This document shows, one piece after another, positions 9,572 to 16,532 of a stretch of 64,000 bases of DNA (positions within the stretch are counted from its first letter, which is position 1; every line of letters starts with the position of its first letter). The notes under the pieces are model-generated. The model was not told the origin of the DNA and ran no database searches. It saw only the letters and a program-made list of their open reading frames with translations. The stretch spans positions 59,102-123,101 of the forward strand of contig JAIQFP010000020.1 in NCBI GenBank assembly GCA_020073165.1, read 5' to 3'. This DNA comes from Terriglobia bacterium. GTDB lineage: Bacteria > Acidobacteriota > Terriglobia > Terriglobales > Acidobacteriaceae. The translations under genes were made by a program, and so were the position numbers.

Positions 9572-10315
9572 TCAGATCGATTTCACCGGGATTGCCAGCA
9601 CATCCTCTACCAGTCCCACTTCCTTCTGCAGAAACGGCTCCGCGTAGGTGACGCCGCCCAGCATTCCGTAGTGGCGGGCCATGGCTTCGACGCGCGCGCG
9701 AATTTCGGCTCGGGCAGGGAAGAGGTCTTTGCCGGCTTCCTGGTCGCTGTACTGCGATTGGTAAGCCATCAGCGATTGGAAGCGGGCTTCGAACTGGTCA
9801 GTGATATCCACGACGAACGTGGGTCGAATGTCGTAATAGAGCGTGGCGTAGATGATCTTAAAAGGACGATGCGGGGGCAGAGGCTCGGCGGTTGCGGCCT
9901 GGCGGGTGATGACAAGTTTCGCCAGACCCGCGGCAAAGCAGGCTTCGTATCCCAGAGTGGAAGCGTTGTAGTGGTCGGGATGCCGTCCCTTCCAATAGGG
10001 AAGGATCAAAACCCGCGGGCGTTGCTCGCGAATCACGTGAGCAACCTTCAGCCGGTTCTCCCAGGTGTTCTCGACCCGGCCGTCGGGAATATCCAGCGCT
10101 TGACGCCAGGTCACGTACAGGATGCGGGCCGCTTCAGCGGCTTCGCGGGCGCGGTCCTCCGCGGTGCCACGGGTCCCCATTTCGCCCTGGGTGAGATCGA
10201 GGATGCCGGTGCGATATCCGCGCTGGGCCATCTTCAGCAGCGTGCCGCCGCAGGTCTGCTCTACGTCATCGCGATGCGCGGCGAGGGCCAGAATGTCGAG
10301 CGGCGCGGTGGACAT
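9572..10315 (-). CDS. bshB1: Bacillithiol biosynthesis deacetylase, PIG-L family
   Basis: A 247-residue zinc-dependent LmbE/PIG-L deacetylase, expected to remove acetate from N-acetylglucosaminyl-malate during bacillithiol synthesis. Metal ligands are visible in AHRDDVEQTCGGTL (His, Asp, Asp) and GRHPDHYNAS (His). The usual HPDD proline is Arg here, but the ligands are intact. The gene starts one base after the DUF190 stop codon, so it sits in the crcB-DUF190-bshB1 transcript. A bshA homologue lies at 35265-36407; bshC is not in the window. A nearby PIG-L deacetylase function cannot be ruled out. Confidence 0.85.
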   Translation of the reverse strand: MSTAPLDILALAAHRDDVEQTCGGTLLKMAQRGYRTGILDLTQGEMGTRGTAEDRAREAAEAARILYVTWRQALDIPDGRVENTWENRLKVAHVIREQRPRVLILPYWKGRHPDHYNASTLGYEACFAAGLAKLVITRQAATAEPLPPHRPFKIIYATLYYDIRPTFVVDITDQFEARFQSLMAYQSQYSDQEAGKDLFPARAEIRARVEAMARHYGMLGGVTYAEPFLQKEVGLVEDVLAIPVKSI

Positions 10316-10316
10316 G

Positions 10317-10646
10317 TCAGTCGAGATTGCCCTGCTCCAGCACAACGTTTTCCCGCACGATCAGCCGGTGCGCGGCCATTTCTTTCAACGTCGGCAAAAC
10401 CCGGTTCACATGCTCGTCGGTGTCCACGAAGGTGATGATGACCGGCAGCTTACCGCCCGCGTCCACCAGGTGGGAAGTTTCCACGCGATGGCGTCCCAGA
10501 AATCCCGCTACGGCGTGCACGGCCGTCGCGGCATAGACGTTTTCCTTGCGCAGGTAGTTGAGAATTTCGACGTGCAGTGGCCGGTGATGCCACTGGTCGG
10601 CTTCGTTGAGGTAGATGGTGACTTGAACTGCCATCGCGTCTGGCAT
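10317..10646 (-). CDS. DUF190 protein (PII-like), partner of CrcB
   Basis: A 109-residue protein of the DUF190 family, whose members often sit beside crcB and have a GlnB/PII-like fold. Visible family blocks are VTIYLNEADQWHHRPLH, AATAVHAVAGFLG and PVIITFVDTDEHV. The role is unproven; a regulatory or accessory function in fluoride export is suggested by the gene pairing. The ATG at 10646 lies directly after the crcB stop (TAAAATG). A second ATG at 10634 gives the more usual N-terminus MAVQVT and may be the true start. Confidence 0.85.
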   Translation of the reverse strand: MPDAMAVQVTIYLNEADQWHHRPLHVEILNYLRKENVYAATAVHAVAGFLGRHRVETSHLVDAGGKLPVIITFVDTDEHVNRVLPTLKEMAAHRLIVRENVVLEQGNLD

Positions 10647-10647
10647 T

Positions 10648-11022
10648 TTACAGCACCCGCGCCAGGGCCATGCCGGCCAGAGCTGCGGCCAGGCAGAGCA
10701 GGTTGTTGCTGACAATGTTGGTCGCCATCAGCAGCCACTGTCCCTGCTCGAAGTAGGCCATACTCTCGAACGCGTAGCTGGAGAAAGTCGTGAAGGCTCC
10801 GCAGAATCCGACGACCACCAGCAAGCGCCAGCGAGGGTCGGCGAGGACGCGTTCCGAGGTCCAGATGACGAAAAAACCAACCACCAGGCTGCCCAGCAGG
10901 TTGATAATCAGCGTGCCGTAAGGAAAGACGGGGCCTAGCGCTTTGACCGCGTATCGGCTAAGGAAGTAGCGGGCGTTCGCCCCGGCAACAGCGCCCAGGG
11001 ATATGACCAGGAAGTCGAGCAC
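10648..11022 (-). CDS. crcB: Fluoride exporter CrcB/Fluc
   Basis: A 124-residue inner-membrane fluoride channel with four hydrophobic helices, acting as an antiparallel dimer in this family. Signature segments are GAVAGANARYF at the N-terminus and GFCGAFTTFSSYAFES in helix 3. I chose the GTG at 11022: AAGGAG (11037-11032) lies nine bases upstream and the protein then has the normal family length. A TTG at 11040 would place the ribosome site inside the gene. Expression should be controlled by the fluoride riboswitch immediately upstream. Confidence 0.93.
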   Translation of the reverse strand: MLDFLVISLGAVAGANARYFLSRYAVKALGPVFPYGTLIINLLGSLVVGFFVIWTSERVLADPRWRLLVVVGFCGAFTTFSSYAFESMAYFEQGQWLLMATNIVSNNLLCLAAALAGMALARVL

Positions 11023-11045
11023 GATGGAGTTCTCCTTCAAAAGTT

Positions 11046-11113
11046 GGTAGGAGTCATCAGCCGGCAGCTTACCTTGCTAAGACCAGGCGGTTGTGGCGAA
11101 CTCCATCGCCGTC
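11046..11113 (-). promoter_or_regulatory. Fluoride riboswitch (crcB motif)
   Basis: Read on the minus strand, the leader shows the conserved blocks of the crcB motif in order: GGCGATGGAGTTCGCC, then ACCGCC, then CTGATGACTCCTACC. GGAG in the first block can pair with CTCC in the last, as in the known aptamer. The aptamer ends eight bases before the crcB ribosome site AAGGAG. The same CTCCT could instead pair with that site, so translational control (site blocked without fluoride) is a natural inference. Confidence 0.92.
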
Positions 11114-11124
11114 AGGAATATTTT

Positions 11125-11207
11125 TACCACAGAGGGCACAGAGAGCACAGGGGAAGTTCTCTGCGGACAAACCACAGAGGACACGAAGGTCACAGAGGAT
11201 CCTCCTC
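11125..11207. repeat. 'cacagaggacac' word repeats
   Basis: Degenerate tandem words accacagag / gcacagag / gacacgaag fill the spacer between the prenyl synthase stop codon and the fluoride riboswitch. A second block of the same type is at 12158-12205, so this gene is bracketed by them. Confidence 0.65.
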
Positions 11208-12131
11208 CTATTTCTTCCGTTCCACCAGGAAGTGGGCCAGAGCCTTGAGGGTGTCGGCGCGTCCGCCAAAGCTGTCGAGTGAAGCGCAGGATTTCTCTAC
11301 CAGCGCATCCGCTTTCTTGATCGATTCCTCCACCCCGAACAGGGCGGGGTAGGTCGTTTTTTCCGCAGCGGTGTCTTTGCCGGCAGTCTTTCCCAGTTGC
11401 TCCGAGGTTTGGGTTACATCGAGCACGTCGTCCACGATCTGAAATGCCAGCCCGATGGACTGCCCGAAAGATCGCAGCTTCGCGACACCTTCGTCGCCCG
11501 CTCCCGCATAGAGCCCGCCGCTCACCACGCTGGCGGTGATCAGGGCGGCGGTCTTGGAGCGGTGAATGTACTCCAGCATCTTGAGGTTGGGCTTGGTGTG
11601 CTCGGCTTCTAGGTCCACAACCTGGCCACCGATCATGCCTTCCACCGTTCCCGTGCCATGGGCGATTTCTTCGATGATGCGCACGCGGGCTTCCGCTGGA
11701 CAACGCAGCCGGGCGAGCACTTCGTAGGCCTGGGTCTGCAGCCCGTCGCCGGCCAGGATGGCAATAGCTTCGCCGAAGACCTTGTGGCAGGTGGGGCGGC
11801 CACGACGCAGGTCATCGTTGTCCAAGGCGGGAAGGTCGTCATGGATCAGCGAATAGGTGTGCAGCATCTCCAGCGCGGCTCCCAGATCCTCGATACCGGC
11901 AGAGAGGGAACCAGCCACGATGCGTCCGGATTCCATGCACAAGATGGGGCGCAAACGCTTGCCGCCGGCGAAGACGCTGTGGCGCATCGCCTGGTGGATC
12001 GAGGTCGGGTGCTGGGCCGCGGGCGGGAGCAGGCGCTCGAGTGCGGCGTCGGTGGCAATGCGGCCTCGCTCGAGGGTTTCCTTCAGCATGGCGCTTGAGT
12101 ATAGCAAGGCGGTTTGGGGGACGGCGTTCAT
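11208..12131 (-). CDS. ispA: Short-chain polyprenyl diphosphate synthase (farnesyl/geranylgeranyl type)
   Basis: A 307-residue all-helical prenyltransferase that condenses IPP with allylic diphosphates. Both aspartate-rich motifs are present: DDLPALDNDDLRRGRPTCHK (first, with the two-residue insert typical of bacterial FPP synthases) and FQIVDDVLD (second). GGKRLRPIL near the N-terminus binds the diphosphate. Product length cannot be settled by reading. The annotated ATG (MNAVPQ) lacks a ribosome site; an internal ATG (MLKETL, 42 bases downstream at 12089) is equally possible. Same strand as crcB downstream but separated by repeats and the riboswitch. Confidence 0.92.
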   Translation of the reverse strand: MNAVPQTALLYSSAMLKETLERGRIATDAALERLLPPAAQHPTSIHQAMRHSVFAGGKRLRPILCMESGRIVAGSLSAGIEDLGAALEMLHTYSLIHDDLPALDNDDLRRGRPTCHKVFGEAIAILAGDGLQTQAYEVLARLRCPAEARVRIIEEIAHGTGTVEGMIGGQVVDLEAEHTKPNLKMLEYIHRSKTAALITASVVSGGLYAGAGDEGVAKLRSFGQSIGLAFQIVDDVLDVTQTSEQLGKTAGKDTAAEKTTYPALFGVEESIKKADALVEKSCASLDSFGGRADTLKALAHFLVERKK

Positions 12132-12157
12132 GGGTGGAGCAGAACCTTACCCAATAT

Positions 12158-12205
12158 CTTAAACCGCAGAGGGCGCGGAAAACCACCGCAGAGCACGCAG
12201 AGGAA
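12158..12205. repeat. 'ccgcagagcacgcagag' word repeats
   Basis: Short words ccgcagagggcgcgg and accgcagagcacgcagagg, related to the block at 11125-11207, in the spacer upstream of the prenyl synthase. Confidence 0.55.
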
Positions 12206-12211
12206 ATCTCG

Positions 12212-12240
12212 CAAAAAAGAAAGGACGCCCGCAGGCGTCC
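12212..12240 (-). terminator. Rho-independent terminator after the receiver gene
   Basis: On the minus strand GGACGCC-TGCG-GGCGTCC forms a 7-bp GC-rich stem with a 4-base loop. TTTCTTTTTT follows directly (12222-12213). It lies 19 bases past the stop codon of the receiver-domain gene and is the cleanest intrinsic terminator in the window. Confidence 0.88.
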
Positions 12241-12258
12241 CCATGCTTTCCACAGAAT

Positions 12259-12630
12259 CTAGGCGGCGAAACCGCGCGACACTGCCACATTACGCAGCGC
12301 GGCCGTCAGAATCGCTCCGGTATCCGACGAAGGGCAGATGTCCGCGGCGCCGGCGCTGAGTGCCGCAGTCCACATTTCTTCGTCGGCCAGACGGTGGGTA
12401 CAGACGATCGACAGTCCGGGAAAATCGCGAGACAGTCTCTCAACTTCGGCAAGGGAAGTCGTCTCGATGTCGAGCACGACCACCTTAGCGCGATGTTTGG
12501 CGATACTCGTACGCAGTTCATCCAAAGACCGCACGGTATGCACGGAATGGAAGGAACCGCCCAAGGAATTGACGAGCGACTGAGCGATCTTGAAATCGCT
12601 CTGGAGGAGGACAACACTCAACGGTTGCAT
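12259..12630 (-). CDS. Stand-alone receiver-like protein (divergent)
   Basis: A 123-residue single domain resembling a CheY-type receiver. The phospho-acceptor position is plausible as VVVLDIETT (Asp55). An acidic residue sits in LQSDFK and a Thr in VCTHR. The conserved lysine near the C-terminal GA block is replaced (GAADICPSSD), so normal phospho-switching is doubtful. No output domain and no kinase beside it. It has its own terminator. It could be a pseudo-receiver that works by protein contact. Confidence 0.65.
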   Translation of the reverse strand: MQPLSVVLLQSDFKIAQSLVNSLGGSFHSVHTVRSLDELRTSIAKHRAKVVVLDIETTSLAEVERLSRDFPGLSIVCTHRLADEEMWTAALSAGAADICPSSDTGAILTAALRNVAVSRGFAA

Positions 12631-12741
12631 ACTGACCTCAAACTCCGTTGTTTACGGCGAACTAAGCTGCAGCAGGTTCACTGCCAATGCGCGCCACTGC
12701 TGCAGACGGTCATGACTGCGAGCCCGTACGGATCGACGCTC

Positions 12742-12981
12742 TTACTTTCTACCGGGCGCTTTCTCGGTCATGGGCTCGAACGGTTCTGCCTGGAGCTTGC
12801 CGTTTTGCTTCAGCAGAATTTCCACTTTGCCCTCGGCCTGTTCCAATTCCTTGCGACAGGCGGTGGAAAGTTGCATGCCTTCTTCAAACAGCGTCAACGA
12901 CTTCTCCAGGGGCACTTCCCCCTTCTCCAGTTCCTGGACGATCTTCTCCAGGCGCTGGAGGCATTCCTCAAATTTAGCCAA
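12742..12981 (-). CDS. xseB: Exodeoxyribonuclease VII small subunit
   Basis: A 79-residue helical protein with the family signature FEECLQRLEKIVQELEKGEVPLE (shown in part) and LTLFEEGMQL. It binds the coiled coil of XseA to form the single-strand exonuclease complex. The large-subunit gene xseA is not in this window. The 110-base gap to the receiver gene and the 180-base gap upstream contain nothing I can identify. Confidence 0.93.
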   Translation of the reverse strand: MAKFEECLQRLEKIVQELEKGEVPLEKSLTLFEEGMQLSTACRKELEQAEGKVEILLKQNGKLQAEPFEPMTEKAPGRK

Positions 12982-13162
12982 GGGATTCGCCGCTCCTACT
13001 TACCTATTTAATGCTCCTTTCTGCATAAGATGTCCAGTGAAAATTCAGAGAAAATCCACAGGGGGCAGATTACAGGCTGGGGGCGCGGCCGGTGTCACTG
13101 AAAGTGCCGAAGAAGTGCCGAGGAACATGCCGAAATGTCGGCAGGGGGCCTGAGCTTCGATC

Positions 13163-15022
13163 CTATGCAGTGGGCTTGGATGTTCCCAAGGCCTCCAGCA
13201 CATCCACGGCAGAGGCGTAGCGTCCCATAGGAGCGCTGATCTGGGCACCTTGGACCATGCCGCGAACCGCGATCAGCATTTCGCGCGCGATGGCGATGCC
13301 CTCTTCCCGGGCAGCTTCCGGCGTGCCGGCGCGAGCCATGCGCTCCAGAATGGAGTCGGGGACGGAGACGCGCAGCTCGTTCTTCATGAACTCGGCATTG
13401 CGCACGCTTACCAACGGCCAGATGCCGGCGACCACCGGGATGCGGCAGTGCTCGACGCGGCGCAGGAAAGCCTCCAGCAAACCCAAATCAAATACCGGCT
13501 GGGTGACGGCGTACTCGGCTCCGGCTTCGACTTTGTACTCAAAACGACGTATCTCCTCCTCAATATTGGGCACACCCGGGTTGGCTCCGACGCCGATCAC
13601 GAAAGCTGTACCTACTCCTAGAGGGTTTCCACCGATGTCCAAGCCACGATTGAGGTTATGCACGATGTTGACCAAGCCGATGGAGTCCACGTCGAACACC
13701 GCGGTAGCGTCGGGATAGCTCCCCATCTTGGGCGGGTCTCCGGTGATGCAGATCAGGTTGCGGATACCGGTGGCGGCCGCGCCCAACAGGTCCGACTGGA
13801 TGCCGAGTACGTTGCGGTCGCGGCAGGTGTAGTGCAGGACGGCTTCAATCCCTACTTGCTGCTGGACCAGCAACGAGAGAGCCTGGTTGCTCATGCGCGC
13901 GGAAGCGCGCGGACTGTCGGGGATGTTGATGCCGTCTACGCCAACCGATTTTAGAAAGCGAGCGCCGTCCACTTCTTTGCGGATGTCGGTTCCCTTGGGC
14001 GGAACGATCTCCACCATGGTGAGGAACTCGCCGGCGGCGAGGCGGGCACCCAACCGGGAACGCTTCTCCATGGGTAAAGCCGGCTGGGCAGCGGGACGCC
14101 CCGCGTCCTTGGTGATGGGCGCGGTGGTGACTTTGGCTCGGGCTTCGCCGACCCGCAACGCAGATTTCATCACCCGAATGTGATCGGGGGTCGTCCCGCA
14201 GCAGCCCCCCACCAGCCGGACCCCGGATGCCACAAATTTGCGGGCGTAGCTGGCCATATACTCCGGCGAACAGAGATAGATATTGCGGCCCTCTACCGAG
14301 CGAGGCATGCCGGCGTTGGGTTGCGCGGCCAGCGGCAGGGAAGAGACGGCACGCACGCGTTCGATAGCGTCCAGCATAGCGACAGGACCGACGCTGCAGT
14401 TGCAGCCAATGACATCCGCACCCCACTCTGCCAAACGCGGAGCAAAGACTTCCGGCGTGGAGCCATCGAGGCAGTTGCCGTCTTCGTCGATGGTGACCTG
14501 GGCGACTACGGGGATGGCGGGGTTCACGTCCCGCGCGGCCAGAATTGCCTGGTGAATTTCTTCGAGGTATCCAAACGTCTCCAGGATCAGCAGGTCAATC
14601 CCACCCTCCATGAGCGCAGCGATCTGATCGCGGAAGACGTTGCGGGCTTCTTCGAAGGAAGTTTTGCCTAACGGTTCGATGCGTACACCGAGGGGACCGA
14701 CCGAGCCGCCCACCCATACATCGAATTTCTTGGCGGCCTCGCGGGCCAGGCGAGCTCCAGCCAGATTAATATCGTGGACCCGGTCGGCCATGCTATGGCG
14801 CGCCAAGCGGAAGGCGTTGCCACCAAAGGTATTGGTTTCAATGATCTCCGCGCCCGCTTGGAGATATTCCTGGTGGATGCCGCGAATCAGGTCTGGCTGA
14901 GAGAGGTTCAGCTCGTCGTAGCAGCGGTTGATGAAGACCCCTTTCGCGTATAGCAGCGTTCCCATCGCGCCGTCGCACAATACTGGGGACTTCTTCAGCC
15001 GCGCTAGCAGGTCAGCCGCCAT
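13163..15022 (-). CDS. Fused homocysteine S-methyltransferase / methylenetetrahydrofolate reductase
   Basis: A 619-residue two-domain enzyme of methionine synthesis. Residues 1-290 are a betaine/homocysteine methyltransferase barrel: CDGAMGTLLY at the start, GCNCS (Cys209) and VGGCCGTTP (Cys274, Cys275) form the zinc site. Residues about 325-610 are an MTHFR-like FAD domain (VEIVPPKGTD, CITGDPPK, QPVFDLGLLEAFLRR). The same fusion is known as YitJ in Bacillus. It may recycle methyl groups without the cobalamin-dependent MetH. No SAM or cobalamin riboswitch was found in the 160 bases upstream. Confidence 0.93.
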   Translation of the reverse strand: MAADLLARLKKSPVLCDGAMGTLLYAKGVFINRCYDELNLSQPDLIRGIHQEYLQAGAEIIETNTFGGNAFRLARHSMADRVHDINLAGARLAREAAKKFDVWVGGSVGPLGVRIEPLGKTSFEEARNVFRDQIAALMEGGIDLLILETFGYLEEIHQAILAARDVNPAIPVVAQVTIDEDGNCLDGSTPEVFAPRLAEWGADVIGCNCSVGPVAMLDAIERVRAVSSLPLAAQPNAGMPRSVEGRNIYLCSPEYMASYARKFVASGVRLVGGCCGTTPDHIRVMKSALRVGEARAKVTTAPITKDAGRPAAQPALPMEKRSRLGARLAAGEFLTMVEIVPPKGTDIRKEVDGARFLKSVGVDGINIPDSPRASARMSNQALSLLVQQQVGIEAVLHYTCRDRNVLGIQSDLLGAAATGIRNLICITGDPPKMGSYPDATAVFDVDSIGLVNIVHNLNRGLDIGGNPLGVGTAFVIGVGANPGVPNIEEEIRRFEYKVEAGAEYAVTQPVFDLGLLEAFLRRVEHCRIPVVAGIWPLVSVRNAEFMKNELRVSVPDSILERMARAGTPEAAREEGIAIAREMLIAVRGMVQGAQISAPMGRYASAVDVLEALGTSKPTA

Positions 15023-15144
15023 GGTTTCGAGAATACAAGATGAAGGCTAGTTTTGCATCCTGGGGCGTTTACGTAGAAGGGTAGCTCGCTCCTGCGCCAG
15101 TTTGGAACGCCGCGACCTCAACCGGGCAAGCGAAACGACTCTGC

Positions 15145-15150
15145 TATAAT
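15145..15150 (+). promoter_or_regulatory. Candidate -10 box TATAAT
   Basis: A perfect TATAAT stands 33 bases before the lipoprotein start codon. No good -35 hexamer is found at the expected distance, so the promoter call rests on the -10 alone. Confidence 0.45.
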
Positions 15151-15182
15151 CCCGTTTTCTTGCATCTAAATCTTTAGCTTTC

Positions 15183-16490
15183 ATGTCGTTCGGAGTACCG
15201 AGTTTGAAAAGAGTCGCGCTTACTGTTGTTGTGCTGGTGTTCGCCAGTGTGGGCTTTCTTTCCTGCGGGGGCTACGGCTCTTCCAGTAGCACGCAGAGCA
15301 GCAGCGGGCTGGCGTTTAAGGCCTTTGTATCTAATCCCCTGCAACCGGTGACCGGGGGAACCGCACCGGTGCTGAATATCGTGGATGCGGCCAAGGACGT
15401 GCTGTCGCCCTTCCGAGTCAGCCTGACATTTTCCGCGATCCAACCCGGGCTAATGGCGGTCTCCCCCAACAAGAACTTCACCATGTTGTTCAGCCCCGCC
15501 AACAACTCGATCACGCTGATAGATAACATCAACGAAATCCCAGTACAGGGAACGAATGGGTCACTTCCCCCCATCATCCTGCCCGACTTTACGGAGAGTA
15601 TGTTTGTGGCCCCGGACAACGCCACCGGTTGGGCAGCCGTGCCCAACGCACCCGTGCTCGCGCAAGATCCGGGCGTGGTGGAATTGCTGACGCTGGCGAC
15701 GGCATCCATTAAGGCCACCATCCCGATTCCGCATGCGCACTACATTGTGATGAGTCACAGCGGCGAGCGGGTCCTGGCCATGGGGGAGAACTCTGATACA
15801 GTGACGGTGATCGCGCCCAGCCTGATTGGCACGGGTAACGATCCTTTGACGCCAGTGTGCTGCTTCGACCATCCCGTGGGCGGCATTTTCAGCAGCGACG
15901 ATACTACGGCGTACATCTTCGATTGCGGCCCGGAGTGCAACGGAACAGCGGCAGGCGTCACCGTGATCGACATGAACACCAACACCGTGGTCACCACGAT
16001 CCCGGTGGAAGGAGCCACCGCGGGATTCCTTTCGGGAAATACCCTGTACGTGGCCGGCACCCCAGCGGCTCCGGGCAATACCTGCACCGGCACCATGACT
16101 CAAGCGACGGTCTGCGGGCGGCTGGACGTGGTGGATGTCAGTTCCATGACGGTAACGAGCTCTGCCATTATCACCGACGGCTATCACACCCTCATGGCCA
16201 TGGGAGCCAACGGACAGCTTTTTGTGGGCGGGAAAAGCTGCACCAACATCAACAATCCACCGCCGGGTGAGGTGCGGGGCTGCCTATCCATCTTCAACAC
16301 CTCCGATGGCAGCGTGGTGAACCCGCCGGCTACCGGCGTCGTGACCGGGATGCAGCCGATCACCAATCGCAGTGTCATGTACGTGGTGCAGGACGGAGAG
16401 CTGGCGATCTACGACACCACGACTGACGCCCTGCAAAGCAAGCAGATCGACATCATCGGCCAGGCGTTCGATGTAAAGCTGGTGGACTAG
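15183..16490 (+). CDS. Putative lipoprotein with beta-propeller (YVTN/YncE-like) repeats
   Basis: A 435-residue exported protein. A hydrophobic stretch ending in FLSCGG is a plausible lipobox, with Cys as the lipidated residue. A Ser-rich linker follows (GSSSSTQSSS). The body has repeated segments of the type NSITLIDN, SDTVTVIAPS, AAGVTVIDMNTNTVVTTIPVEG and GRLDVVDVSS, which fit blades of a seven-bladed propeller of the surface-protein type. Function is unknown; binding or quinoprotein-like folds without enzyme residues are common here. It converges with the acylase gene across a short repeat. Confidence 0.75.
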   Translation: MSFGVPSLKRVALTVVVLVFASVGFLSCGGYGSSSSTQSSSGLAFKAFVSNPLQPVTGGTAPVLNIVDAAKDVLSPFRVSLTFSAIQPGLMAVSPNKNFTMLFSPANNSITLIDNINEIPVQGTNGSLPPIILPDFTESMFVAPDNATGWAAVPNAPVLAQDPGVVELLTLATASIKATIPIPHAHYIVMSHSGERVLAMGENSDTVTVIAPSLIGTGNDPLTPVCCFDHPVGGIFSSDDTTAYIFDCGPECNGTAAGVTVIDMNTNTVVTTIPVEGATAGFLSGNTLYVAGTPAAPGNTCTGTMTQATVCGRLDVVDVSSMTVTSSAIITDGYHTLMAMGANGQLFVGGKSCTNINNPPPGEVRGCLSIFNTSDGSVVNPPATGVVTGMQPITNRSVMYVVQDGELAIYDTTTDALQSKQIDIIGQAFDVKLVD

Positions 16491-16515
16491 TACCGAGTAC
16501 CCAGTACCGAGCAAG
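16488..16515. repeat. 'agtaccgag' words
   Basis: agtaccgagtacccagtacc words identical in type to those at 132-162, between convergent genes. Confidence 0.6.
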
Positions 16516-16532
16516 ATCAAAACCCCAAGACT

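Noticed and set aside
11125..12205. Regularly spaced cacagag words as a possible CRISPR array
   Set aside because: The units are short, degenerate and without unique spacers of constant length, and no cas gene is present.
15023..15182. Possible SAM or cobalamin riboswitch upstream of the homocysteine methyltransferase/MTHFR gene
   Set aside because: I looked for conserved core blocks of the common SAM, SAH and cobalamin classes and found none.
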